This document shows, piece after piece, positions 51,353-59,643 of a DNA stretch of 64,000 nt. The position numbers and the translations under genes were made by a program. Under the pieces are notes generated by a model. It ran no database searches. It was not told where the DNA came from and was given only the letters and a program-made list of their open reading frames with translations. Numbering within the stretch: the stretch's first letter is position 1; each line of letters starts with the position of its first letter. The stretch covers positions 124,001-188,000 of the forward strand of contig NZ_JAEMXM010000002.1 of NCBI RefSeq assembly GCF_016482785.1, written 5' to 3'. This stretch comes from Paenibacillus alkalitolerans. GTDB lineage: Bacteria > Bacillota > Bacilli > Paenibacillales > YIM-B00363.

Positions 51353-52505
51353 TTAAATCGTTTAAAGAATAAAAGGTTCCCCGCCAATACACTCCCGCCC
51401 GCCGATGGGCAAACCATATCGACCTGACCATCACGACGACCAGCATCACGGCGGCACCCGGCAGCAGCAATCCTTCCCAGCCCGGCTCATCGTTCATTCG
51501 GCGGGTGCAGAGCACGTAAGTCGAAACGATTATGCCCGCAACTGCCAGCAGTACGATAAAAGCAAGACCCCCGGCAAACGGAAGAAGGATAAACGGGGCG
51601 GCGAACAATAACAGCTGTCCCGACACTCCCGCCGCCGCATAGCCCAACCGGTATCCGAAGCCCGCGTAAATGTTTTTTTCCAGCCCCTTGACCGCATCGC
51701 GAAGCGAAGTATACCACTCGACGGTTATTGATTTCTTGCCGATCGCAACCCGCTGTCTTAAACCGTGCCGCTTCACCAGAACACCTAATCTCAGGTCGTC
51801 ATCCGGCCGCATGGACAACGCTTTATGGGTGCCTATCGTTTCATATGCGCTCCTTTTGATCAAATTGAACGCTCCGACCCCCATTCCGTTCCGCTTCCGG
51901 TCATCTCTATTGGCCGTCCAAGGAGACAATAGCATAATGAGACTGAACAAAAAGTAATGAACAAATACGCGGAGCCAGAACGGTCCGGAAATCAGCTTTG
52001 GGCATAAAGTGACATGGTCGGCGCCCTCCCGGGTCGCATACGCGACACTATCGCGAATCGCGTCGGCGTGAAAGCGGATGTCCGCGTCCGTAAACAGCAA
52101 TAATGATCCGCTGGATTGCAAATATGCTTGGTATAACGCGTGATTTTTGCCAAGCCATCGTTCCGGCAGATGCGTAATATGAATCACTTTAAGCGGTATG
52201 GCAGATCGTTCTTTCCCTGTCGACCAAGCCTTTAACGCTTCCAGCTTCGCGCCGGTCGCATCTTTGGAACGGTCGTTCACCGCGATGATCTCGATCCGCG
52301 GATACGTTTGGTTCAGCAAATTCCTTACCGTTTCGCCGATCGTCTCTTGCTCCTCCTTGGCGGCGATGATCACCGATACCAGCGGGAGCTTGTCCGACAG
52401 CGGCTCACCGTGAGGCAGCACCGGAAGCGAGCGAAGCCCGAAGTAAGCCCGAAGGAAAATAATTGCCCATAAGATCAACAATATCCCGGCATAAATTAGA
52501 AGCAT
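51336..52505 (-). CDS. Family 2 membrane glycosyltransferase
   Basis: 389 residues. An N-terminal membrane helix is followed by the GT-A domain: VSVIIAAKEEQETIGETV, ND in AVNDRSKDAT, the D-x-D-like TDADIRF, RPDDDLRLG (catalytic ED-type position) and then Q-R/W-x-x-W-like WYTSLRDAVKGLEKN. Three to four C-terminal helices. It resembles HpnB/CrtQ-like transferases acting on lipid acceptors, e.g. in carotenoid glycoside or glycolipid formation. The acceptor is unknown. Confidence 0.88.
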   Translation of the reverse strand: MLLIYAGILLILWAIIFLRAYFGLRSLPVLPHGEPLSDKLPLVSVIIAAKEEQETIGETVRNLLNQTYPRIEIIAVNDRSKDATGAKLEALKAWSTGKERSAIPLKVIHITHLPERWLGKNHALYQAYLQSSGSLLLFTDADIRFHADAIRDSVAYATREGADHVTLCPKLISGPFWLRVFVHYFLFSLIMLLSPWTANRDDRKRNGMGVGAFNLIKRSAYETIGTHKALSMRPDDDLRLGVLVKRHGLRQRVAIGKKSITVEWYTSLRDAVKGLEKNIYAGFGYRLGYAAAGVSGQLLLFAAPFILLPFAGGLAFIVLLAVAGIIVSTYVLCTRRMNDEPGWEGLLLPGAAVMLVVVMVRSIWFAHRRAGVYWRGTFYSLNDLRRFFQ

Positions 52506-52665
52506 GTCTATCCTCCGGCATCCGCATCGGCGATATATAGAACGTCAACATTATATACGGTTCGGACATCAGGCACAACCGAAATCCATGAGAGTAATTT
52601 TTCCATACATTGGGTAACGTAAGGGGGGTAATGAGCGCAATTTCGAAAAAGGAGGATCATGCACA

Positions 52666-52878
52666 ATGCCGGACAGACAACCGAACGATTCCAAGAACGG
52701 CCAAAGCGAAAATTTTCAAAACGGTCCCGGCGGACTCGACAATATGTTGAGCGGTGTTACGGACGCCGTTCAAGACATAATTCTGGGCGATGACCCGAAT
52801 AACAACAATCGCAAACAGCAGGCCAAAAACCAAAACCAAAATCAAAATCAAAATCAAAACAATACGCAACAACAATAA
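52666..52878 (+). CDS. Small Gln/Asn-rich protein
   Basis: 70 residues. ATG follows AAGGAGG by 8-9 bp. The first part is acidic with GGLDNMLSGVTDAVQDIILG, a short amphipathic helix. The last 22 residues are a low-complexity run of N-Q pairs, coded by repeated CAAAAT/CAAAAC. No family recognised; composition resembles minor spore-coat or cell-surface proteins. The pentamer-like codon repeat could vary in length by slippage. Confidence 0.7.
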   Translation: MPDRQPNDSKNGQSENFQNGPGGLDNMLSGVTDAVQDIILGDDPNNNNRKQQAKNQNQNQNQNQNNTQQQ

Positions 52879-52895
52879 TCATCGAAATGACAAGA

Positions 52896-52924
52896 GGGAG
52901 ACTGCCGCACGCCGGCAGACTCCC
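52896..52924. terminator. Bidirectional terminator
   Basis: GGGAG-A-CTGCCG pairs with CGGCAG-A-CTCCC around a short loop, with one A-A mismatch. It lies between the convergent Q/N-rich gene and the FMN-protein gene. Confidence 0.85.
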
Positions 52925-52930
52925 TATTTG

Positions 52931-54373
52931 TTAGTGATGAATCGGTTCCTCGTTCTGTTGCTCGCGATTCCGCTCTTCCGCTGCTATCACACCTGCATAC
53001 GCGACATTTCCCGCACCCCTGAAGAAGTCGTCCTGCTCCTCATGCGCCACGTATCCGAGATCGACGCCCGCCGCTCTTGCAATAAACGGATCGATAGCGC
53101 AAAGATCCGATGCCGATACATCGGCCAAGCTTGTTTTTCCAAGGGAATAGCAAACCAACTCCATCTCCCGAACGGAAGCGTTCAGAAAGTTCGTCAAATT
53201 TTCGGCGCTGCGTTCGACATCCAGCTTGTCGGTCATTTTCGCATTATACACAACCAGATCGGTCGGCGGTTCGAATGGCATCGTTTTCACCATCTGATCT
53301 CCCACAAGCGCCAGCATGACGGCGGTGCCCATATAGACGGCATTCGCCCCGAGCGCCATCGCTTTCAGCGCGTCGCCGGGCGTAACCAATCCCCCTGTAG
53401 CAATTAAGCTGATATCGCGGGTTGCGCCTTTTTTCGCTAAAAATTTCGCTGCCCTCGCGACGGCAAACATCGTCGGAAGTCCGAGATCATCCTCCAAAAT
53501 CGGCGCCGCGGCGTGGGTTCCCCCTTCCGCTCCGTCCACCGTAATGAAATCGACACCCGATTCCAGTGCGATCTCGAGTTCCTTTTCCAAATGGTGCGTA
53601 GCCGCGATTTTAAGTCCTACCGGCACACCCGTTTCCTGCTGCAGCCGGCGAACGAGTTCGATAAATTGTTCTTTGGTATCCACTCCCGGCAGGCGGGAAT
53701 GGATTTGAGCGTCTTCTCCTTCGGGAATGCCGAACACGTCCCTGAAGTCGCTCCCTATGTTTTTGGCCGGAGTGCGCTGCGGGCTTGAACCCTGCGCTCC
53801 CTGTCCCAACTGGATTTCAATTGCGTCCAGCCGGCTGTATTTATCCGGGCTGTTCAGCCAGCCGCCCCGGTTGTATTGTCCGATCAGCAGCCCGGCCGCT
53901 TCCCTTTCTTCTTCCATCAATCCCGCTTCGCCGGTGTTTGTCGCCGTTCCGACCCGGGTCGCCGCTTTCGCCAACGCGATCTTGGCGCTTTTACTGAGAG
54001 CGCCGCCGAAGGACATGGCCGCAATCATGATAGGGATCGATATCGTTAAAGGCTTCTTAGCGCGCCGGCCGATCGTTACGGAGGTAGATATCGGCACGTT
54101 GTCCGGCGTGGGAAAGCGAAACAGATGCACCGGGTTGAACAACAGCTTGTCCCACGGTGAAAACCGCATATGGCTGCCGAGCGGTCTTGCCGGCGGAATG
54201 CCTTTGGTCGAGCGCATCAATATTTCCATCATCTGAATGGGGCCGACCTTCTTGGCGACGGGGACCATCTCAAACATGTTTTCCGTATACTGATCTCTTC
54301 CCATTCTTTCTATTGCTTTATCCACAACTTCGTTGGCGATGCTTCTGACGATGCCGCTTATAAATTTAAACAT
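52931..54373 (-). CDS. FMN-binding glutamate synthase-like protein
   Basis: 480 residues, the stand-alone GltB-like alpha/beta barrel (PF01645) with an N-terminal membrane-near helix. Marks: MIAAMSFGGALSKSAKIALA, the NTGEAGLMEEE loop, QLGQGAQGS, FITVDGAEGGTHAAAP and IATGGLVTPGDALKAMALGA, the FMN phosphate site. It lacks the glutaminase and iron-sulfur parts of full glutamate synthase; the cellular reaction is unknown. Followed at the 5' side by a small coiled-coil gene. Confidence 0.9.
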   Translation of the reverse strand: MFKFISGIVRSIANEVVDKAIERMGRDQYTENMFEMVPVAKKVGPIQMMEILMRSTKGIPPARPLGSHMRFSPWDKLLFNPVHLFRFPTPDNVPISTSVTIGRRAKKPLTISIPIMIAAMSFGGALSKSAKIALAKAATRVGTATNTGEAGLMEEEREAAGLLIGQYNRGGWLNSPDKYSRLDAIEIQLGQGAQGSSPQRTPAKNIGSDFRDVFGIPEGEDAQIHSRLPGVDTKEQFIELVRRLQQETGVPVGLKIAATHHLEKELEIALESGVDFITVDGAEGGTHAAAPILEDDLGLPTMFAVARAAKFLAKKGATRDISLIATGGLVTPGDALKAMALGANAVYMGTAVMLALVGDQMVKTMPFEPPTDLVVYNAKMTDKLDVERSAENLTNFLNASVREMELVCYSLGKTSLADVSASDLCAIDPFIARAAGVDLGYVAHEEQDDFFRGAGNVAYAGVIAAEERNREQQNEEPIHH

Positions 54374-54387
54374 ATCGCTTCACCCGG

Positions 54388-54654
54388 CTATTCTTGGTTT
54401 TTGCCGAAATTATTTTTCAATTCCTCTACTTTCTGTGCAAGAGATAAACAAATTTGTTTCACTTCCCCTAGCTGCCTCGCTGCGCTTTGTTCTTCCGCCG
54501 CAATCCGGTTTAATTTGTCGTCCCCCATGTCTGTCAAATCGTTGAAATGCTGCGTTTCGACGCTGGACAACGTTCCCGCAATCGTCTGCACCCGGTTTAG
54601 TTCGGAATGAATGTACGAAAGGGTTTGGCCGAAATCCGAATTTTGCTGCTGCAT
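54388..54654 (-). CDS. Small coiled-coil protein
   Basis: 88 residues, entirely helical with heptad pattern (HSELNRVQTIAGTLSSVE and CLSLAQKVEELKNN). ATG follows AGGAGGAAAGAACAG. It is immediately upstream of, and probably co-transcribed with, the FMN protein. Function unknown. Confidence 0.75.
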   Translation of the reverse strand: MQQQNSDFGQTLSYIHSELNRVQTIAGTLSSVETQHFNDLTDMGDDKLNRIAAEEQSAARQLGEVKQICLSLAQKVEELKNNFGKNQE

Positions 54655-54871
54655 CTGTTCTTTCCTCCTGATTATTCATTTGGTTAGTTTCACATCGTTA
54701 GTTATTTTGTATTAAACTGCCATTATTATGTCCGGCATACGCGAAATAAAAGATAATTGTCAAAATAAACAGCGACCGCTGTCGGAAATTGATTGCGGTC
54801 GCTGAAGTATTAATGCGAATGGGCTATATGGTATAGTATATATGCAATATTTTGGCAAAGGAGTCGAACAT

Positions 54872-55396
54872 ATGAACTCGATGACATCAGTCGAACAGCA
54901 CCGCAGAGAAGCCCCGGCTCAAGTGAGATGCATGGTCGTGACCGTGTCGGATACGCGCACGCCGGAAACGGACAAAAGCGGAGCTTTAATGAAACAACTG
55001 TTGGAAGAAGCGGGGTATGCAGTCGTCCGTTACCGTATCGTCAAAGACGAATATGATCTGATCCGCGAGCTGATCCGCGAGGCGGCGGCGGACGACGAAG
55101 TAGAGGCGCTGCTTCTTAACGGCGGAACAGGAATCGCGCCCCGCGACACGACGTACGAAGCGGTTCGCGATTCATTGGATAAGGAGATGCCCGGCTTCGG
55201 CGAAATATTCCGTTACTTGAGCTTCGCGGAAGACATCGGCTCGGCCGCTATTTTAAGCCGGGCTACCGCTGGAGTGGCCGGCCGTACGGCCGTATTTTCC
55301 ACTCCGGGCTCGTCGGGAGCCGTCCGGCTCGCGATGACGCGCATTATCGTGCCGGAACTGCGGCACGTCATGCGTGAGATTTATAAAGACCGGTAA
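54872..55396 (+). CDS. moaB: Molybdenum cofactor biosynthesis protein MoaB
   Basis: 174 residues from ATG 54872, 8 bp after AAAGGAG; the frame is open from 54842. The MPT-binding motifs are clear: VTVSDTRTPETDKSG, LLLNGGTGIAPRD and FSTPGSSGAVRLAM. MoaB/MogA adenylates molybdopterin. The ModAB genes at 31-33 kb supply the metal. A -10-like TATAGTATA lies upstream. Confidence 0.93.
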   Translation: MNSMTSVEQHRREAPAQVRCMVVTVSDTRTPETDKSGALMKQLLEEAGYAVVRYRIVKDEYDLIRELIREAAADDEVEALLLNGGTGIAPRDTTYEAVRDSLDKEMPGFGEIFRYLSFAEDIGSAAILSRATAGVAGRTAVFSTPGSSGAVRLAMTRIIVPELRHVMREIYKDR

Positions 55397-55412
55397 CGAC
55401 GGGACGCGCCGG

Positions 55413-56399
55413 TTACGTTCTCCGCCGGGTCAGATGGATATACGTCGCCGCCAAGGCCAACACAAGCACGAATCCTTTAACGATATCGAACGAGTAGTAC
55501 GGCAGCTTCAGCATGGTCAATCCGTTTAACAGCACACCGATCAGCACGGCGCCGAAGAACGTTCCGATCATATTCGGTTTTCCTGCGCCGAATACGGAGA
55601 AGCCTACAAAGACGGCCGCGACCGCTTCCATCAGCAGCGGCGCTCCCGCATCCACTTGGCCCGTACCGACGCGGGAGGCGAACAAGACGCCGGCGATTCC
55701 GGCGCAAACCCCGGAAAGAACATAAGCGGCCATCCGTACGCGATTGACCGGAATGCCGGACAAGCGGGCCGCTTCCCTGTTCCCTCCGGTCATATAAAAC
55801 TGGCGCCCCCAGCGCGTATACTGCAGAAAGATATGAGCGGCCGCTACGGCCACAAGCATAAGGATGACCATAACCGGAACACCCAGCAGCTCGCCCTGAC
55901 CGATCCAAAGAAATGAAGGGTCGAATACGCCGGGCGCCTTCTCTCCGTTAGGGAATTGCATGTTGTTGTACACGGAATATCCTGCAGTATACGTGCGTTG
56001 AACACCCGAGAAAATATACATTACCGCGAGCGTCGCCAATAAATCGGGAATTTTCCATCGAATAATCAGGAACGAATTCATCAAGCCGATCAGCGCGCCG
56101 AGCGCAATAGGCACCGCGATAACAACGATAAGCGGCTGCTGATACCAAACCATTAAACTCGCCGAGACGACCGTTGCGAGCGATACCGTCGAACCGACGG
56201 ACAAATCAAAGCCGTCGACGATCTGGGAGAACGTGACGCCGATTGCAACGAACGTCACGATCGCTATGGCGCGCAATATATCGGTTAAATTTCCCGCGCG
56301 GAGGAAATGCTCGTCCAGCAGCCCGAACGCCACGATCACCGCGGCGATCAATCCGACGGTGCCGTATTTAAATGAAGTGTCCAGCACTTTGTCTTTCAT
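55413..56399 (-). CDS. Sugar ABC permease, RbsC-type
   Basis: 328 residues with 8-10 membrane helices. RbsC marks: GATVSLATV-like DLSVGSTVSLATV, IRWKIPDLLATLAVM, YMTGGNREAARLSGIPVNRVRM and the end FDIVKGFVLVLALAATY. Overlaps the ATPase gene by 4 bp. Forms the membrane channel for the binding protein at 59644-60768. Confidence 0.9.
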   Translation of the reverse strand: MKDKVLDTSFKYGTVGLIAAVIVAFGLLDEHFLRAGNLTDILRAIAIVTFVAIGVTFSQIVDGFDLSVGSTVSLATVVSASLMVWYQQPLIVVIAVPIALGALIGLMNSFLIIRWKIPDLLATLAVMYIFSGVQRTYTAGYSVYNNMQFPNGEKAPGVFDPSFLWIGQGELLGVPVMVILMLVAVAAAHIFLQYTRWGRQFYMTGGNREAARLSGIPVNRVRMAAYVLSGVCAGIAGVLFASRVGTGQVDAGAPLLMEAVAAVFVGFSVFGAGKPNMIGTFFGAVLIGVLLNGLTMLKLPYYSFDIVKGFVLVLALAATYIHLTRRRT

Positions 56400-57895
56400 T
56401 GTTTCATTTCCTCCCCCGCGCTGGCGTAGTACAATATGTTCTCTTCGGAGGCTGCGCCTCTTTCAAGCTCTTTCACAATTCGGCCGTCGCACATAACGTA
56501 GATCCGGTCAGCCAAGCCGAGCGCTTCCGTTATTTCCGCAGACATGTATACGATCGCCTTCCCCTGTTGAGCCAGCGAGCCGATGAGCCGGTATATATCG
56601 CTCTTCGCCCCGATATCGACGCCCTTCGTCGGCTCGTCGAAGATGTATACGTCCGCGTCGGTCGGCAGCCACTTGCCGATCGCAACCTTCTGCTGGTTGC
56701 CTCCGCTTAAGTATTTGACGCTTTGCTGAACGGTCGGCGTCTTTATTCCGATCCGCTCCACCATCTCTCCGGCGTGCTTCCTCTCTTTGGTTGCATCAAT
56801 GAAACCGTTACGGGAAAATACCCGCATAACGGCCGACGACAAATTTCTCTGCACACTCTCTTCTACGAATACGCCCTGCTTTCTTCGTTCCTCGGGCACA
56901 AGCACGATGCCTGCGGAAACCGCTTGCCGAGGCTCCTGGAAACGAACGATCCTTCCGTGCAGCGAAACCGTGCCCGAATCGATCCGATCTGCTCCGAACA
57001 CGGCCCGCGACAGCTCGGTCTTGCCTGCTCCGACCAAGCCTACGATGCCGACGATTTCTCCGCTTCTCACCGTAAAGCTGACGTCTTTCACCTTCGAACC
57101 GCTGGCAACGCCGCGCACTTCCAATACGGTGCCGCCGATATGCGCTTCCGCCTTCGGAAACTCTTCCTCCAACGGCTTACCGAGCATATCGCGAATGATT
57201 TCGGGAATGTCCGTTTCATCCGTCCGGCGTGTGGACACGTTGGCGCCGTCTCTCATAACGGTAATCCGGTCGCAAATCTCAAACACTTCATGCAATCGAT
57301 GAGATATAAAAATGCACCCTACACCGTCATTGCGAAGCTTCTTCATAATTCCGAACAAGCGCCTGGATTCCTCCAAACTTAACGGTGCCGTCGGTTCGTC
57401 GAATATGACGTACTTGGCTTTCTGGGCCAACGCTCTCGCAATAAGGACGATCTGTTTTTGAGCGATCGGGAGATCGTCTACTTTGAAGGAGGGGGAAATA
57501 TTGCTGCCAAGAAGCGAAAGCAGCTGCTGCGCTTCTTTGTGCAGCCGGCTCCAACGTACCCAGCGGATCGGGCCTTGAGCGATGAGGTCCATCCAAATAT
57601 TTTCTGCGACCGTCAAGCTTCCGACGAGCGCCGTATCCACCTCTTGATAGACGCACTGGATACCGGCTTTCATCGCATCCAGGGGAGAGCGAACCGTAAT
57701 GACGCGCCCGTCCATGGTAATCGTTCCGCTATCCGAGACGTACGCGCCGGACATAATTTTCATCAGCGTACTTTTCCCGGCGCCGTTCGCGCCCAACAGG
57801 GCGTGAATTTCCCCCGGTTTCGCTTCGAACGATACGCATCGGAGCGCCTTTACGCCCGGAAAAGATTTCTCTATGTCTATCATCTGTAAACTCAC
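56396..57895 (-). CDS. Sugar ABC ATPase with two nucleotide domains, RbsA/MglA-type
   Basis: 499 residues from GTG 57895 (AGGG about 8 bp upstream). First domain: Walker A GANGAGKSTLMK, a Walker B/DEPTAPLS segment and H-loop FISHRLHEV. Second domain: the usual degenerate Walker A GLVGAGKTELSR, signature LSGGNQQKVAIGKWL and FDEPTKGVDIG. Typical for CUT2 transporters of ribose, galactose or similar monosaccharides. The start lies only about 16 bp from the right-end hairpin of the tnpB element, so transcription now has to come from or through that element. Confidence 0.92.
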   Translation of the reverse strand: MSLQMIDIEKSFPGVKALRCVSFEAKPGEIHALLGANGAGKSTLMKIMSGAYVSDSGTITMDGRVITVRSPLDAMKAGIQCVYQEVDTALVGSLTVAENIWMDLIAQGPIRWVRWSRLHKEAQQLLSLLGSNISPSFKVDDLPIAQKQIVLIARALAQKAKYVIFDEPTAPLSLEESRRLFGIMKKLRNDGVGCIFISHRLHEVFEICDRITVMRDGANVSTRRTDETDIPEIIRDMLGKPLEEEFPKAEAHIGGTVLEVRGVASGSKVKDVSFTVRSGEIVGIVGLVGAGKTELSRAVFGADRIDSGTVSLHGRIVRFQEPRQAVSAGIVLVPEERRKQGVFVEESVQRNLSSAVMRVFSRNGFIDATKERKHAGEMVERIGIKTPTVQQSVKYLSGGNQQKVAIGKWLPTDADVYIFDEPTKGVDIGAKSDIYRLIGSLAQQGKAIVYMSAEITEALGLADRIYVMCDGRIVKELERGAASEENILYYASAGEEMKQ

Positions 57896-57904
57896 GGCTC
57901 TACC

Positions 57905-58150
57905 CTGCTACTGAAAACATAGAAAAATGTCTATGTTCAGAGTGTTCCTGCTTCAACGTGCCCCGCCTCGCCGCAACTACTACGGTTTGCTATAGCACTC
58001 CACAGGCGTAAATTCCGACGTAGCCCGCCGTACATATACGTATGCTCGTTAGGTGAGCACAGCGTATTCTGTTGCTTGCATGAGGTTGATTGCCGCATTC
58101 AAGTCCCTGTCTATCGACTTGCCGCAGTTTTCGCAAACATAGATCCGTTC
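57905..58150 (-). ncRNA. Candidate omega-RNA (guide RNA) of TnpB
   Basis: In studied IS605 elements the guide RNA scaffold covers the 3' end of tnpB and the right end, with the guide taken from DNA beyond it. Here that is the minus strand from about 58150 to the right end. The 3' region is GC-rich and structured after the stop codon (58048-57941), including GTTGCGGCGAGGCGGGGCAC and GAAGCAGGAACACTC, a common right-end stretch in these elements. The guide would be copied from the ATPase start region. Position only; not proven. Confidence 0.45.
57911..57940. repeat. Right-end hairpin of the IS605-type element
   Basis: Minus strand CTGAACATAG, loop ACATTTTT, then CTATG-TT-TTCAG. The stem has a two-T bulge, like the extrahelical T that IS608-type ends use for transposase recognition. 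It lies 16 bp before the ATPase start codon. Confidence 0.7.
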
Positions 58151-59200
58151 GGATAACAAGAGCCGCTCTTTCTTATTTCCGCAACAGGAACATAGTTTGC
58201 TCGACGGATAGAACGCAGCGACTTCCCGAAGTTCCGCCCCGATCTTTTTGCAGGCGTTCTGCAGCTTGATCTTGAAATCGAAGAGTCCCTGATCCGCAAT
58301 CGCTTTGCTCAAATGCCGGTTCTTCATCATGCCTTTGACATTCAATTTCTCGATGGTGATATACGCCGGCTTGGTTTTTGCCAGCGCACTTACGACACAG
58401 GCACGATATGCATCCCTCATGCGGGCAAGTCTCGCTTGCAACTTTTGCACTCTGAGCACGTTTTTGGCTATGTTGCGGTACGTTCCAGCAGCAGATACAC
58501 CTCCTTTCTTTTTGGATTCGTATTTTCTTGACAACGACCGCTGTTGTCTTTTCAATCGTTTCTCCGTGCGCCTTATGGCTGAAGTCTTGTTGATATTGGG
58601 AAAGGATTCGCCATTGGAGACGACGGCAAATTCCTTCAACCCCAAGTCGATACCGATGCCGCTGCCGGACGGCGGTTCCGGTATGATTTTTCCCTGCACG
58701 ACCGTCACACTGACATAGTATCTGTCCGTTTTCTGTGTTACGGTTCCGCCAGTTACTTTGGCGCTTACCGGCAAGTAACCAAACTCTTTGAGGCATACCC
58801 ATCCGAGCGTCGGGATTTTCACCCGATGGCGCTCTGCCGTCCAGTCTCCTGAGTTGTTCTTTGGCGCGTAAAAACCGATGTCTTGATCCCGCTTCTTCTT
58901 AAAACGCGGGAATCCGCTCACTCCCTTGAAAAACCGTTTATATGCCGTTTCTGCATTGACTATGGCTTTCTTGCGGGCTTTGGAGGACACGTCCTTAATC
59001 CAAGGGAGCTCAAGTGAGTGGACGTTGTTCACCCATTTATCGAACTCATTGGCGTTCATAAACGGCAATCCTTGTTCATGACGCTGCTTGTTCGTCGCGA
59101 TGAACAAGTTGTACAAATAGCGGCATACGCCACACGTCCGATGGATCTGTTGCTTCTGCTCGTACGTTGGTTTGATCTCGGTTTTGAAGGCTTTTAGCAT
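58049..59200 (-). CDS. tnpB: RNA-guided endonuclease TnpB
   Basis: 383 residues, complete. RuvC active-site residues are all present: Asp185 in GIGIDLGLKEF, Glu284 in ITIEKLNVKGM and Asp365 in SIDRDLNAAINLM. The zinc ribbon has C337xxC340 and C356xxC359. The N-terminal helix-turn-helix (RTCGVCRYLYNLF) is normal. It should cut DNA next to its target motif under guidance of an RNA from the element's right end. ATG follows AAAGGAT by 8 bp. Upstream is a predicted promoter with two LexA boxes (59276-59326). This set of intact residues suggests an active nuclease. Confidence 0.95.
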   Translation of the reverse strand: MLKAFKTEIKPTYEQKQQIHRTCGVCRYLYNLFIATNKQRHEQGLPFMNANEFDKWVNNVHSLELPWIKDVSSKARKKAIVNAETAYKRFFKGVSGFPRFKKKRDQDIGFYAPKNNSGDWTAERHRVKIPTLGWVCLKEFGYLPVSAKVTGGTVTQKTDRYYVSVTVVQGKIIPEPPSGSGIGIDLGLKEFAVVSNGESFPNINKTSAIRRTEKRLKRQQRSLSRKYESKKKGGVSAAGTYRNIAKNVLRVQKLQARLARMRDAYRACVVSALAKTKPAYITIEKLNVKGMMKNRHLSKAIADQGLFDFKIKLQNACKKIGAELREVAAFYPSSKLCSCCGNKKERLLLSERIYVCENCGKSIDRDLNAAINLMQATEYAVLT

Positions 59201-59275
59201 TCTGAATAATCCTTTATCTTGTTCAAGATGATTGTTGCATAGGAGACAAGTTTATTCATTTGAATCCTCGAAATA

Positions 59276-59326
59276 CGAACATTTGTTCTATGATATTATA
59301 ATAGCAGAACGAACGTTCCTTAGCAA
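59276..59326 (-). promoter_or_regulatory. tnpB promoter flanked and overlapped by LexA boxes
   Basis: Minus strand: -35 TTGCTA (59321-59326), 17-bp spacer, -10 TATTAT (59298-59303). LexA-like box AGAACGAACGTTCC (59306-59319) fills the spacer; a second, CGAACATTTGTTCT (59276-59289), lies at the expected transcription start. Both keep the GAAC-N4-GTTC core of CGAACRNRYGTTYG. The leader to the tnpB start would be about 85-90 nt. In the other direction no good -35 is present. Confidence 0.6.
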
Positions 59327-59334
59327 CAATCAAG

Positions 59335-59643
59335 ATGAACTCAGCCATCTTTTTTCTGTATGTCGCAATCCATGGATACGACAGGAAAATATATGGATGA
59401 TCGAGATTACATCACGCACCATTTATTATTGCGGAGACAGGGATTCATTGTTAACTAGAACTATTTCCACCCCATGTGACGAAAGAAATGATTCGAACCA
59501 TTCAAAACCGAAACGGACAAAACTACTCGGGAATAGATCAGAGACTTACCTCTGAATCCGGATTTTTTCACTTCCTTAAGCGAGAATCCCCATCGGCTTG
59601 TCCTCCGATGGGGGTTTTAAGTTCCGCGTTTTGAGAGTTTTTC
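59335..59643. other. Gap between the tnpB element and the binding-protein gene
   Basis: About 310 bp without a convincing gene. A short plus-strand frame (MSQSMDTTGKYMDD onward, 59358-59457) has no ribosome site. A hairpin with a CCCCATCGG/CCGATGGGG stem lies at 59586-59616; T follow it on the plus strand (GGGGGTTTT), but on the minus strand, where it would sit after the binding-protein gene, there is no T run, so there it may only stabilise the mRNA. Confidence 0.55.

Larger units (their letters stand above)
57905..59334 (-). mobile_element. IS200/IS605-type element with tnpB only
   Basis: About 1.43 kb between the binding-protein gene and the ATPase gene of one transport operon. Contains tnpB and no tnpA. 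The right end has a bulged hairpin (57911-57940); the left end is proposed next to TTGAT (59329-59333, minus strand), identical to the target motif of ISDra2. Both limits are approximate. Without tnpA it depends on a transposase supplied from another copy. Confidence 0.7.

Noticed and set aside
59232-59555. 107-residue plus-strand frame beside the tnpB element
   Set aside because: It starts inside the promoter palindrome, has no ribosome site and no coding-like composition.
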